A stretch of 64,000 nucleotides of DNA from an uncultured Olsenella sp. (GCA_900316105.1 ONBR01000005.1:62001-126000), one strand, 5' to 3'. Counted from the first letter of the stretch, positions 43,099-51,582 are shown. Notes: generated from the letters alone by a model not told the origin. Translations and numbers: made by a program.

Positions 43099-45813
43099 AT
43101 GCCCAGCTTCAACGAGTTCCAAGCTAGCCTCTTTGGTCCGGACTTCGGTGCGCAGAAGCCCGCAAAGCCCGCAAGGAGGCACGTGCCCGTTCCGACCCCT
43201 ACGCCGGTTCCCACGCCGGTGCCAGTGCCGACTCCCGCACCAGCTCAGACTGCATCCGCCACGCAGCCACCATCTCGCTTCCAGGGCCCTGCCGCTCCTG
43301 GCTCCATCGACCTAGACGGCTTGAATCCCGCACAGCGCAAGGCAGCCGAGACCACCCATGGCCCCCTTCTGGTCCTGGCTGGCGCTGGCTCGGGAAAGAC
43401 TCGCGTCCTTACCTACCGCATCGCCCACATGATTGCCGACGAGGGCATCCGTCCCTGGCAGGTCCTGGCCATCACCTTCACCAACAAGGCCGCGGCCGAG
43501 ATGCGCGAGCGTCTGAACGCCCTTTTGCCCGGAGGCACCCGAGGAATGTGGGTCTGCACCTTCCACGCCATGTGCGTCCGCATGCTTCGCGAGGACGGCG
43601 ACCGCCTGGGCTATACCTCCAACTTTACGATCTACGACGACGATGACTCCAAGCGCCTGGTCAAGTCCATCATGTCCGACCTGGACATCGACCCAAAGAA
43701 GTTCCCCATCAATGCCATCCGCTCGCAGATCTCCCAGGCAAAGAACGCCCTGGTGATGCCTGACGAGCTGGAGGCCCAGGCCAACACGCCCCCGGTCATG
43801 GTGGCCGCTCGCGTCTACCGCTCCCTCCAGCGCCGTCTGGAGAAGGCAAATGCCATGGACTTCGACGACCTCCTGATCAAGGCCTTCGAGCTCCTGTCAA
43901 AGAACCCTGACGTCCTGGATCGCTATCAGGAGCGCTTCCGCCAGATTAGCGTGGACGAGTACCAGGACACCAATGCCGTCCAGTACGCCATCACCAACCT
44001 CCTGGCAAAGAAGTACCGCAATCTCATGGTCGTGGGCGACGACGACCAGTCCATTTATTCCTGGCGTGGTGCCGACATCCAGAACATCCTCTCCTTCCGA
44101 AAGGACTATCCGGACGCTGTGGTGGTAAAGCTGGAGCAGAACTACCGCAGCTACGGCCATATCCTTAACGCCGCCAATGCCGTGGTGCGCAACAACTCCC
44201 GCCGCGAGGCAAAGCGACTCTTTACCGACAAGGGCGACGGCGAGAGGGTCTCGGTCTTTCAGGCCGAGGACGAGCGAGACGAAGGCCGCTGGGTCGGGGC
44301 CCAGATCGAGAAGCTCCACGACAAGGGTCGCAGCTACGACGACATGGCCGTCTTCTACCGTACCAACGCCCAGTCCCGCATCCTCGAAGACATGTTCCTG
44401 CGCGCTGGCGTTCCCTACAAGATCGTGGGCGGCACGCGCTTCTTTGACCGCGCGGAGATTCGCGACGTGATGGCCTATCTCAAGCTGGTCGTGAACCCAG
44501 GCGACGATGTGAGCGCCCTTCGCGTGGTCAACACCCCTCGCCGTGGCGTTGGCGCCACCTCCATCCGCAAGGTCCAGCAGTACGCCGCCGAGGAGGGCAT
44601 CACCTTCTTCGAGGCGGCCGAGGCGTGCGTGGCCGAGCCCGGCATCGTCAGCGCCAAGGCCCGCACGGGCCTCGCCGAGTTCACCGGTGCCATCGAGGCC
44701 GGTCGCCATTATTCCGGCGAGCTGGCCCGTGTGGTCGAAGCCGTGGTGGACAAGGCTGGCCTGATTCGTGCCTACGAGGCCGAGCAGTCAATGGAGGCCG
44801 ACGGTCGCATCGAGAACATCAAGGAGTTCTTCTCCGTCGCCCAGGAGTTCGACGAGACCCACGACGACGCAGCCGAGACCTTGGAGAGCCTAGAGCAACT
44901 AAAGAGGGCCGGTCTTGTGGACAGAGCTGACGAGAACGAAGCGCGAGGGGGCGAAGCCGCCAGCGCACTTGCTGGTCAGTCCCCCGTTCTCGCGAGCCAA
45001 GCTCCCTTGATCGCGGGCGCTGACGCCGTCCCCGTGGGTGAGTCGCGCCAGCGAGGGGGCGAAGCCCCCGCCGAGCCCACGGGGACGGCGTCAGCGCCCC
45101 CCGCGGTTGCAGAGAAGCTTCCCGCCTTCATGGAGTGGCTCGCCCTGCGTTCGGACCTCGACTCCCTCGACGGACAGTCCTCGGCAGTCACCATGATGAC
45201 CATCCACTCCGCAAAGGGCCTGGAGTTCCCCGTGGTCTTCGTCACTGGCATGGAGGAGGGGATTTTCCCTCACCGTGGCAAGGAGGACGACCCCGCCAGC
45301 ATCGAGGAGGAGCGTCGCCTGGCCTACGTTGCCATCACCCGAGCAGAGGAGAAGCTCTACCTGACCTATGCGAGCACGCGCCATGTCTTTGGTTCCGTGC
45401 AGACCAATCCACGTAGTCGCTTCCTCAACGAGATTCCCGAGGAGGATGTCGAGGCAATCGGTGTGGGTTCGTCGGGCTTCTCGGGCGTCGGTTGGGCAAA
45501 GCGTGGCGACCGCCATGGCACCTATGGTTCTGGACGCGGGTCCGAGGTCTATGGTGGTAACATCTTTGGCTCGCGAACGCGGTCCACGGGCGGTGCCCCG
45601 CAGTCACAGCGCACACACCCCCAGGGCATCCGTCGCGATGCCGCCAAGGCAGCCGAGACCTTCTTGCCAGGTGACAAGGTTTCGCACAAGACCTTTGGTC
45701 CAGGAGTCGTCAAGGCTGCCTCGGGGGATACGATTGAGGTTTTCTTCACTCGTACTGGAAAGACCAAGAAGCTCATGAAGGGCTTCGCACCCATCGTAAA
45801 GATCGAGGGATAG
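43099..45813 (+). CDS. pcrA: ATP-dependent DNA helicase PcrA/UvrD
   Basis: A 904-residue superfamily 1A helicase. It shows LNPAQRKAAETTHGPLLVLA (Q motif), AGAGSGKTRVLTYRI (I), TFTNKAAAEMRER (Ia), VDEYQDTN (II), VVGDDDQSIYSWRGA (III), LEQNYRS (IV), TIHSAKGLEFPVVF (V) and VAITRAEEKLYLT (VI). PcrA works in nucleotide excision repair and removes RecA from DNA. There are two oddities. The N terminus has a ~60-residue lead rich in Pro-Thr-Val. Residues ~611-671 are an Ala/Gly-rich insertion encoded by REP-like hairpins, between the 2B domain and motif V. The C terminus carries the usual Tudor-like end (LPGDKVSHKTFGPGVV). Confidence 0.95.
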   Translation: MPSFNEFQASLFGPDFGAQKPAKPARRHVPVPTPTPVPTPVPVPTPAPAQTASATQPPSRFQGPAAPGSIDLDGLNPAQRKAAETTHGPLLVLAGAGSGKTRVLTYRIAHMIADEGIRPWQVLAITFTNKAAAEMRERLNALLPGGTRGMWVCTFHAMCVRMLREDGDRLGYTSNFTIYDDDDSKRLVKSIMSDLDIDPKKFPINAIRSQISQAKNALVMPDELEAQANTPPVMVAARVYRSLQRRLEKANAMDFDDLLIKAFELLSKNPDVLDRYQERFRQISVDEYQDTNAVQYAITNLLAKKYRNLMVVGDDDQSIYSWRGADIQNILSFRKDYPDAVVVKLEQNYRSYGHILNAANAVVRNNSRREAKRLFTDKGDGERVSVFQAEDERDEGRWVGAQIEKLHDKGRSYDDMAVFYRTNAQSRILEDMFLRAGVPYKIVGGTRFFDRAEIRDVMAYLKLVVNPGDDVSALRVVNTPRRGVGATSIRKVQQYAAEEGITFFEAAEACVAEPGIVSAKARTGLAEFTGAIEAGRHYSGELARVVEAVVDKAGLIRAYEAEQSMEADGRIENIKEFFSVAQEFDETHDDAAETLESLEQLKRAGLVDRADENEARGGEAASALAGQSPVLASQAPLIAGADAVPVGESRQRGGEAPAEPTGTASAPPAVAEKLPAFMEWLALRSDLDSLDGQSSAVTMMTIHSAKGLEFPVVFVTGMEEGIFPHRGKEDDPASIEEERRLAYVAITRAEEKLYLTYASTRHVFGSVQTNPRSRFLNEIPEEDVEAIGVGSSGFSGVGWAKRGDRHGTYGSGRGSEVYGGNIFGSRTRSTGGAPQSQRTHPQGIRRDAAKAAETFLPGDKVSHKTFGPGVVKAASGDTIEVFFTRTGKTKKLMKGFAPIVKIEG
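44926..45102 (+). repeat. Two REP-like hairpins inside the PcrA/UvrD gene
   Basis: The second hairpin has perfect 24-base arms: 45015-45038, starting GGGCGCTGACGCC, and 45076-45099. Its loop carries GGGGGCGAAGCCCCC. The first (about 44929-44994) has CGAGAACG/CGTTCTCG ends and a related GGGGGCGAAGCC centre. Both are read through in frame. Confidence 0.88.
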
Positions 45814-45826
45814 CGTGGCGGATGGC

Positions 45827-45859
45827 GTGTGACAAATACCCCTGGGGAATCTGTCACAC
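45827..45859. repeat. TGTGACA/ACCCC palindrome after the helicase gene
   Basis: GTGTGACAAATACCCC and GGGGAATCTGTCACAC form a near-perfect inverted repeat with a single base between the arms. It lies 14 bases after the helicase stop and 28 before the next start. It is the cleanest copy of the family. Confidence 0.88.
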
Positions 45860-45886
45860 ACCCTTCGCATATCAGGAGGAAATGAC

Positions 45887-46720
45887 ATGAAGGTAACCGA
45901 ACTGGCCATTCCAAAGACGGGACGCATGCGCGCCATCGTCTCGGTGGTGTTCACGCTGGTCTGGGCACTGGTGATGGGCATCCTGGGAAAGGACGATCAG
46001 ATTATTCGGATGCTTCAGGGGGCTCAGGCTCTCAGGGTCCCGGAGCTGGTGTTTGGCGTGGTCTTCTGGGCCTGCGCCCTGCTGCTGTGCTCCTATCTGG
46101 CGGGTCAGCGAGAGAAGCTGATGGAGTTGGACCTTATCCAGATCGTCGTGCTCCTGGTCCTCTCCGTGATACTGGCCTTTGAGCCCTGGGGCGCCATCAA
46201 CAACTGGCGTGATGCCCTGCTTCAGGGAGACATCTCCCAAATGCCCTTGGCCATGTTGGCAAGCTGTCTGGGTGCCCTCGCACGACCGCTCCTGGTGGTA
46301 GTTGCCCTGACGGTGATGCTGGGCGTCACTGGCGGCAAGGACGCTGTCTGGTCCGAGCGTCGCCGAGTCTCCATTGGCAAGGCCCTGGTCATCGCCCTTG
46401 CCTGCGTTGGTCTCTGGCTCCTCTTGAGGGCTGTGCTGACCGTTAGCCTGGGTGACTATACCAGCTCTGCCCAGTCCGCTGCTGTTGCGGGGCTTCTTTC
46501 CGACGATGCGGCCACGGTGGTGGACAACGCCCGCTATGCCGTCTGGTACGACATGATCGCCCAGGCCTTCAACTTTGCCGCGCTTCTGCCCGCCCTGCTG
46601 GTGGCACCCCTGCACACACCGTATGCGGGTGATTCTGCCGTCAGGACAGATGGGCATCGTGGTCGCTCGGACCGTCAACAGCCGCGAGATACTTCGCGCC
46701 GACCCTCTCGTCGCCGTTAG
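45887..46720 (+). CDS. Multi-pass membrane protein, unknown function, probable frameshift near its 3' end
   Basis: A 277-residue frame with about six hydrophobic segments (VVFTLVWALVMGIL, LVFGVVFWACALLLCSYL, LIQIVVLLVLSVIL and others). After about residue 245 it turns into an Arg/Ser-rich tail (SDRQQPRDTSRRPSRRR) that looks out of frame. Removing one G from GGG at 46627-46629 continues instead as VILPSGQMGIVVARTVNSRE and ends at 46769, overlapping the MscS gene. A one-base insertion or sequencing error is therefore likely. It is followed by, and probably co-transcribed with, mscS. No family was recognised. Confidence 0.6.
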   Translation: MKVTELAIPKTGRMRAIVSVVFTLVWALVMGILGKDDQIIRMLQGAQALRVPELVFGVVFWACALLLCSYLAGQREKLMELDLIQIVVLLVLSVILAFEPWGAINNWRDALLQGDISQMPLAMLASCLGALARPLLVVVALTVMLGVTGGKDAVWSERRRVSIGKALVIALACVGLWLLLRAVLTVSLGDYTSSAQSAAVAGLLSDDAATVVDNARYAVWYDMIAQAFNFAALLPALLVAPLHTPYAGDSAVRTDGHRGRSDRQQPRDTSRRPSRRR

Positions 46721-46732
46721 CGAGGCATTCCC

Positions 46733-47503
46733 ATGGAAGAGCTTTCGGAGATCACGATACTGGGCCTGACGCTTTCGGACTTTCTGGGCCGCGTGGTCTA
46801 TCTGGCCATCGTCGTAGTCATCGCCCTGGTGGTCCAGCGTTTCTTGGTCCGTGCCCTCCACAAGGTCCTCGACAATTCGGAGATACCCTCGGCGTCGATC
46901 TTCATCAATATCGTCCGTGCCCTCCTCTGGCTCCTCGCCCTGCTTTCGGTGCTGAAGCCGGTCTTTGGGGTGGATCCCACGGGCTTCATGGCTGCCCTGG
47001 GCGTCAGCTCCATCGTCATCTCCTTTGGTCTGCAGGCCACTATCAGCAACATCGTTGCGGGTCTGGGCCTCATGATCGGCAAGGTCGTTCAGCCGGGTGA
47101 CCAGGTGAGCGTGGGAACCTTTTCGGGTGAGGTCGTCGATGTCACTTGGCGCCACACGGTCGTTCGCGGTCGCGATGGGTCCGAGCAGGTCATCCCCAAC
47201 TCCGTCCTCAATACGACCGCCCTTACGCGACGGACGGACCTCTATGCGCAGGATTGTGCCGTACCCCTGGCCATAAAGAAGGGTTCCGACTTGGTCCGGG
47301 TGGAGCGAGACGTGCTTGGCCTGGGCGGGGACCTCATCAAGGAGGACCTGGATCCGCAGAAGCCAGCAAGTGTCCTCTTTGACGCGGTGGGAGACTTCAA
47401 TATCACGGCAACGGCCCACTTTTATCTGAAGCCTGGAGCCAGTCCCTGGACTGCCCGCGACAAGGTCATTCGTGCCGTTGCCAATTGCGATTGGATTGCT
47501 TAA
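46733..47503 (+). CDS. MscS-family mechanosensitive channel
   Basis: A 256-residue channel of minimal MscS size. It has three hydrophobic helices; the last is the pore helix with the Gly/Ala-rich pattern ALGVSSIVISFGLQATISNI, which leads into GLGLMIGKVVQPGDQVSV and VIPNSVLNTTALTR of the cytoplasmic beta domain. It opens under membrane tension to release solutes during osmotic down-shock. The gene begins 12 bases after the annotated end of the upstream membrane protein, or overlaps it if the frameshift is corrected. Confidence 0.93.
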   Translation: MEELSEITILGLTLSDFLGRVVYLAIVVVIALVVQRFLVRALHKVLDNSEIPSASIFINIVRALLWLLALLSVLKPVFGVDPTGFMAALGVSSIVISFGLQATISNIVAGLGLMIGKVVQPGDQVSVGTFSGEVVDVTWRHTVVRGRDGSEQVIPNSVLNTTALTRRTDLYAQDCAVPLAIKKGSDLVRVERDVLGLGGDLIKEDLDPQKPASVLFDAVGDFNITATAHFYLKPGASPWTARDKVIRAVANCDWIA

Positions 47504-47515
47504 CGTCTAGGTGGA

Positions 47516-47584
47516 TGTCTAAAAGTGGGCAGCCCCCCTTTTGGCGCAGGACTCACGTCAAAAGGGGGCTGCCCCATTTAGACA
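47516..47584. repeat. Long inverted repeat between convergent genes
   Basis: Arms of about 25 bases run from TGTCTAAAAGTGGGCAGCCC and from its near-complement ending CTGCCCCATTTAGACA, with TTTT/AAAA and a 17-base loop inside. It lies between the convergent mscS and SPFH genes and could be a bidirectional terminator or a MITE. Confidence 0.75.
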
Positions 47585-47630
47585 CCCTCACAGTGCGAAG
47601 GCGCCGTTCTTAAGCATGCCAGATGGGTTG

Positions 47631-48530
47631 CTAGGACCGCATCGTGTTGTCGTCGGATGCGACCATCATCTGGTCAAAGACGCTCGAGGCCTCGCGGAAG
47701 TCGCTGGGCAGGACCACGGTATGGGAGCCGTTCTCGGCGTACTTGGCCATCATGTCCACCCACTGGGTGAACTCAAAGAGCTGGTTGGCCTCTGCGGGTG
47801 TGAGGTTTGCCTCGCGGATCGTCTCCAGAGAGGAGCGGATACCCTCGGCGATGGCGGTGCGCTGATTGGCGATACCCTCTCCCTCCTTCTGCATTGCCTC
47901 TGCCTTTGCCTGAGCGCCGATGACCGTCTTCTGGCGAGCGGCCTCAGCGTCGTTCTTTGCGGACTCCAGGTTGTTCTTGGATGCGATGATGCGGTTCATG
48001 GAGTCCTGGACGTCCTTGGGGAGCTTGATGCGGGTGATCAGGGTGGCGACGACGGTGTAGCCGTAGTCGTGCATCTTCTGGGCGACGATCTCCTCGATGG
48101 ACTGGGCGATGGTGTCCTTCTCGGTAAAGACGGCATCCAGGGTGCGCATGGGGATTTGCGAGCGCAGGGCGTCGGCAAAGTAGTCGCGCATCTGGCTCAC
48201 GGGGTCCGTGAGGGTGTACATGCTCTTCCAAACCCCGGAGTTTGGTCCCATCTGAACGTCGGAGGAGTCAACGCGGTACTGGATGGAGACGTCGAGCTCG
48301 ATGGTGACGTTGTCCGAGGTCTTTGCGTCGAAGGTCATGTGCTCGTCCTCGGTCATGAGGCTCACGTCGCGGGCGCGGTCGATGAAGGGGACCTTCACGT
48401 GGAAGCCAGGTCCTACGATGTGGTCGAATCGGCCCAGTCGCTCGATAACGGCGACGTGCTGCTGGCGGACGACGTATCCGGTGGACAGCACCAGCGCGAC
48501 GATGATGACCAGCAAGATGATAAGGGGCAT
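47631..48530 (-). CDS. SPFH/Band 7 (stomatin-like) membrane protein
   Basis: A 299-residue protein with one N-terminal membrane helix (IILLVIIVALVLSTGYVV). The Band 7 domain follows (VIERLGRFDHIVGPGFHVKV through VTIELDVSIQYRV), then a coiled-coil Ala/Glu-rich region (SAKNDAEAARQKTVIGAQAK). Such proteins oligomerise at the membrane and organise microdomains or protease access. No NfeD partner gene is adjacent. It is a single leftward gene. Confidence 0.93.
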   Translation of the reverse strand: MPLIILLVIIVALVLSTGYVVRQQHVAVIERLGRFDHIVGPGFHVKVPFIDRARDVSLMTEDEHMTFDAKTSDNVTIELDVSIQYRVDSSDVQMGPNSGVWKSMYTLTDPVSQMRDYFADALRSQIPMRTLDAVFTEKDTIAQSIEEIVAQKMHDYGYTVVATLITRIKLPKDVQDSMNRIIASKNNLESAKNDAEAARQKTVIGAQAKAEAMQKEGEGIANQRTAIAEGIRSSLETIREANLTPAEANQLFEFTQWVDMMAKYAENGSHTVVLPSDFREASSVFDQMMVASDDNTMRS

Positions 48531-48719
48531 TTTCGCGCTCCTTTCTTTGGAACTTTACGGTCGGATAAAGTATATCAGTGGGCCGATAGCTGCCTGCATC
48601 GTTCGTGTAACGCCTTCTTAAGGGCACTGGTTTGCCCGCGAGTGAGAGCTGTGACACACTGGTCCCAACATAATCCCGTCGCCTGCTTTGTGGGTCAGCA
48701 ATAGTCGAGAGGAACCATC

Positions 48720-49202
48720 ATGGAGAAAATCGCCAGCTTTACCGTCGATCACCTGCGTCTGGAGCCAGGCATCTACGTGAGCCGCGTCGATTCCTGGCAG
48801 GGCGTGGATGTGACTACCTTTGACCTACGCCTGACCGCCCCCAATCGCGAGCTGGTCATGGACACCGCCGCAGTCCACGCCATCGAGCACTTGGGCGCTA
48901 CCTTCCTGCGCAACGACGCCGAGTGGAAGGACCGCGTGGTCTACTTCGGGCCCATGGGCTGCCGCACGGGCTTCTACCTGGTTCTCTTTGGCCAGGTGAC
49001 TCCCCAGGAGGTGGCACCGCTGGTGACCAGGCTCTTCGAGTTCATCGTGGGCTTTGAGGGGGAGATTCCAGGTGCCCGTCCCGAGGAGTGCGGCAACTGG
49101 CATGACTCCGACCTGATCCAAGCACAGTGGTGGGCCCGCCGTTACTTGGACGAGACCCTCCGCGTCCTGGATGACGCCCATACCAACTATCCCACCCGAT
49201 AG
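48720..49202 (+). CDS. luxS: S-ribosylhomocysteine lyase
   Basis: A 160-residue enzyme. It cleaves S-ribosylhomocysteine to homocysteine and DPD, the precursor of autoinducer-2. The metal-binding HAIEH motif, the reactive cysteine in GPMGCRTGFYL and the third metal ligand in ARPEECGNWHDSDL are all present. The start ATG follows GAGAGGAA. The stop codon forms the left end of the 49200-49249 hairpin. No pfs gene is adjacent. Confidence 0.97.
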   Translation: MEKIASFTVDHLRLEPGIYVSRVDSWQGVDVTTFDLRLTAPNRELVMDTAAVHAIEHLGATFLRNDAEWKDRVVYFGPMGCRTGFYLVLFGQVTPQEVAPLVTRLFEFIVGFEGEIPGARPEECGNWHDSDLIQAQWWARRYLDETLRVLDDAHTNYPTR

Positions 49203-49249
49203 CCAAAAGGGGTACTCCCTTATGGATAAGGGATACTCCCTTTTGGCTA
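49200..49249. terminator. Bidirectional hairpin carrying both stop codons
   Basis: Near-perfect 23-base arms start TAGCCAAAAGGG and end CCCTTTTGGCTA, round a 4-base loop. The first three bases are the luxS stop and the last three are the stop of the convergent DMT gene. It presumably ends both transcripts. Confidence 0.85.
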
Positions 49250-50167
49250 TCGCCTCCGGAGGGCGTTCTCGCGGAACTCGGGCACCTGCGCGAGCATGAC
49301 TGCCGCAAAGACGAGCATGCAGCCCAATAGCTCGATGGGGGAGAGCGATTCCGAGAGAACCAGCCAGCCGCCCAGCCCGGCAAAGACGGACTCGAGGCTC
49401 ATGAGGATGGCCGCCACAGTTGGGTCGGTGGTCTTTTGTGCGATTATCTGGCAGGTGTAGGCGATGCCGTCCGAGCATATGCCCGCGTAGAGGATGGGTA
49501 TCGCAGCGGCTACGATTTGTGCTGCCGTCGGATGCTCGAAGGCCAGCGCACAGGCCAGTGCGATGCATCCCGAGGTCAGGAGCTGCATACGCGAGAGCCG
49601 CACACCATCTACTTGCGTGAACCTGTCGATAACGATGATGTGTGCCGCGTAGCCGAAGGCGCAGAGAAAGACGAGGACGTCGCCGAAGTAGAGGTCGCCG
49701 AAGCCGTTGGGCACGCAGAGCAGGTACATGCCAACGACCGCGACCCCGACGGCCACGAAGACGATGGGGTGCTGCCTTCGCTGGGTGAGACCGGTGTAGA
49801 GGGCGACGATAACCATGTAGAGTGCGGTGATGAAGCCCGAGCGGCCTGACGCGGCGGCGTTGGCAGGGTAGGCATTGATGCCTGCCTGCTGCAGCCAGGC
49901 AGCCAGAAAGAGCACGATGCCGCAGGAGGCGCCGGCGATGAGGAGGGTACGGCGGTCGTAGCCGGTGCCGTCCTCGCTGGGCGCCTGGTCGACGCCTGTC
50001 TTCTTTCGCCAGAGGATGACGCCGGTGAGGAAGACCACACCGATGAAGTTGCGCGATGCGTTGAAGGTGAAGGCGCCCACCGAGTTGCCGCCGACGGTTT
50101 GTGCGACGAAGGCCATGCCCCAAAGTATGGCGGTAATGAGCAGGAGAACGGGGCCTTTGTACTTCAT
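49247..50167 (-). CDS. EamA/DMT superfamily transporter
   Basis: A 306-residue ten-helix transporter of the drug/metabolite group. The first EamA repeat starts GPVLLLITAILWGMAFVAQT. The second holds FGDVLVFLCAFGYAAHIIVI and the family motif DPTVAAILMSLESVFAGLGG, with the S/E of TM9. It differs clearly from the DMT gene at 35788. ATG 50167 is chosen by homology length; its ribosome site is weak. Substrate unknown. Confidence 0.9.
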   Translation of the reverse strand: MKYKGPVLLLITAILWGMAFVAQTVGGNSVGAFTFNASRNFIGVVFLTGVILWRKKTGVDQAPSEDGTGYDRRTLLIAGASCGIVLFLAAWLQQAGINAYPANAAASGRSGFITALYMVIVALYTGLTQRRQHPIVFVAVGVAVVGMYLLCVPNGFGDLYFGDVLVFLCAFGYAAHIIVIDRFTQVDGVRLSRMQLLTSGCIALACALAFEHPTAAQIVAAAIPILYAGICSDGIAYTCQIIAQKTTDPTVAAILMSLESVFAGLGGWLVLSESLSPIELLGCMLVFAAVMLAQVPEFRENALRRR

Positions 50168-50269
50168 GGATTGCTTTCTGGTAGGGGTCTTGTTCGATGT
50201 ACTGGACAGCCAAACTACCTTACTGTACTTGTACGGTTTCGACTCTGGTTTTTTCTTTTTGTATATAGG

Positions 50270-50313
50270 CTGCCCTGGGCGGGGTAGGGCTCTGCCCACC
50301 CCGCCCAGGGCAG
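50270..50313. repeat. Perfect 16-bp GC-rich hairpin
   Basis: CTGCCCTGGGCGGGGT and ACCCCGCCCAGGGCAG are exact complements. The 12-base loop AGGGCTCTGCCC can itself pair GGGC with GCCC. It lies in the spacer between the DegV stop and the DMT start. Confidence 0.85.
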
Positions 50314-50367
50314 ACCAACTTCCCCCGCGTCACCGCGCCTGCCAGGGGCAGGTGGAGGCCGACGGGT

Positions 50368-50432
50368 GGGGCGGCTTTCTTTCCCTGAGACTCATCCGCT
50401 TGCGCTGAGTCTCAGGGAAAGAAAGCCGCCCC
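50368..50432. repeat. Perfect 27-bp hairpin
   Basis: GGGGCGGCTTTC... to ...GAGACTCA and its exact complement form 27-base arms round the 11-base loop TCCGCTTGCGC. It lies 20 bases after the DegV stop. It is the longest perfect inverted repeat seen in the window. Confidence 0.9.
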
Positions 50433-50451
50433 AATCCAAGGCCCGTTCCGC

Positions 50452-51324
50452 TTACTCCTGGCGCGCGCCTTGCACTCCCATCCCCATCAGGTCGGGACCC
50501 GTGTGTACCAGCAGGTCCGGCATGAGCTCGTGATGGGTAAGGCCGATGATCTCGGCAGTGATCTGCTTCTTGAGCTTCTCTTCCAGCTCCGCGACGTACT
50601 CGTCGGTGTTGGGCGTGCTGCAGATGCCCAGGCGTACCTTCTCGAAGCGATTCGCCTTCTGAGCGGTGAGCTTGACCATGGAGTCCATGGACTTGTTCCA
50701 ACCGCGCGCCTTCCTTGCAATCGCATAGGTGCCGCTCTCGTCGCAAGTGAGGACGGGCTTGATGTTGAGGACGCTGCCCACCTTGTAGATGGCAGTGCTG
50801 ATACGGCCTCCCTTGTGGAGGAACTCCAGGTCCTTCACGGCAAAGTAGACGTTCGTGTTGGTCGAGTCCTCGTCCAGGCGGCGCTTGAGGTGCTCGAAGG
50901 GAATGCCCGCCTCCACGTACTCGACGCAGCGGTGAACGACCATGCCTGCGGCCATGCCGATGGACTTGGTGTCAATGACCAGGACGGGAAAGTCGTCCAG
51001 CTGCTCGGAGATCATACGGGCGGTTTGGTTGGTCGCCGAAAGGGCGCTCGCGATGGTGATGATGACAGCGCGCTCGTAACCGTCTGCCTTTGCCTGCTCG
51101 AGGGTCTCCAGCATCTCCTGGGGAGAGGGGAGCGAGGTGGTGGGCACCTCTTCCTTGAGGTGGTCGATGAGCTCGGTCGAGGTGATGTCCACGCCGCTCT
51201 CGAAGGTGCGCCCGTCGGAGTAGATGATGCGCAGGTGCATGATGCGAACGTCGTGCTCCTGGCAGTAGGCGGCATCGCTGTCGGTGCCCGAATCGGTAAT
51301 AATCGCGATGCGTTGGCTGTTCAT
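50452..51324 (-). CDS. DegV family (fatty-acid kinase binding-type) protein
   Basis: A 290-residue DegV protein. Diagnostic parts are IAIITDSGTDSDAAYCQEH at the N terminus, the TTSLPSPQEML segment, and the lipid-site strand VYFAVKDLEFLHKGGRISTA. DegV proteins hold a fatty acid and, as FakB, present it to a FakA kinase; no fakA gene is in the window. It transcribes leftward, with a palindrome-rich spacer downstream. Confidence 0.93.
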   Translation of the reverse strand: MNSQRIAIITDSGTDSDAAYCQEHDVRIMHLRIIYSDGRTFESGVDITSTELIDHLKEEVPTTSLPSPQEMLETLEQAKADGYERAVIITIASALSATNQTARMISEQLDDFPVLVIDTKSIGMAAGMVVHRCVEYVEAGIPFEHLKRRLDEDSTNTNVYFAVKDLEFLHKGGRISTAIYKVGSVLNIKPVLTCDESGTYAIARKARGWNKSMDSMVKLTAQKANRFEKVRLGICSTPNTDEYVAELEEKLKKQITAEIIGLTHHELMPDLLVHTGPDLMGMGVQGARQE

Positions 51325-51458
51325 TGGCCCTCCGCGAGAAAAAACTTGAACAGATTAACCAAAACCTGTTTATGATACGGCTTCTTTTAATACTACACAA
51401 ATCCTGTGGCATACATATGGTCCATTCCGCGTACGCCATGCGACAGACCGCTTAGTGT

Positions 51459-51483
51459 GGCAGATACCGCTGGGGTATCTGCC
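51459..51483. repeat. Variant GGCAGATACC palindrome
   Basis: GGCAGATACC and GGTATCTGCC are perfect 10-base arms round GCTGG. The core TACC-GCTGG-GGTA resembles the TGTGACA/ACCCC family with changed ends (TGTGGCAG in place of TGTGACAG). It lies between the divergent degV and nhaA genes. Confidence 0.7.
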
Positions 51484-51582
51484 TCGTCACATTTGGGCGA
51501 CCCGTGTTTTCGGGCGGCACGTGCCAAGAATTCATTTAGGCTGGTAAGGATTAGAAAAAATATCCAGAGCAAGGAGGGCAGG

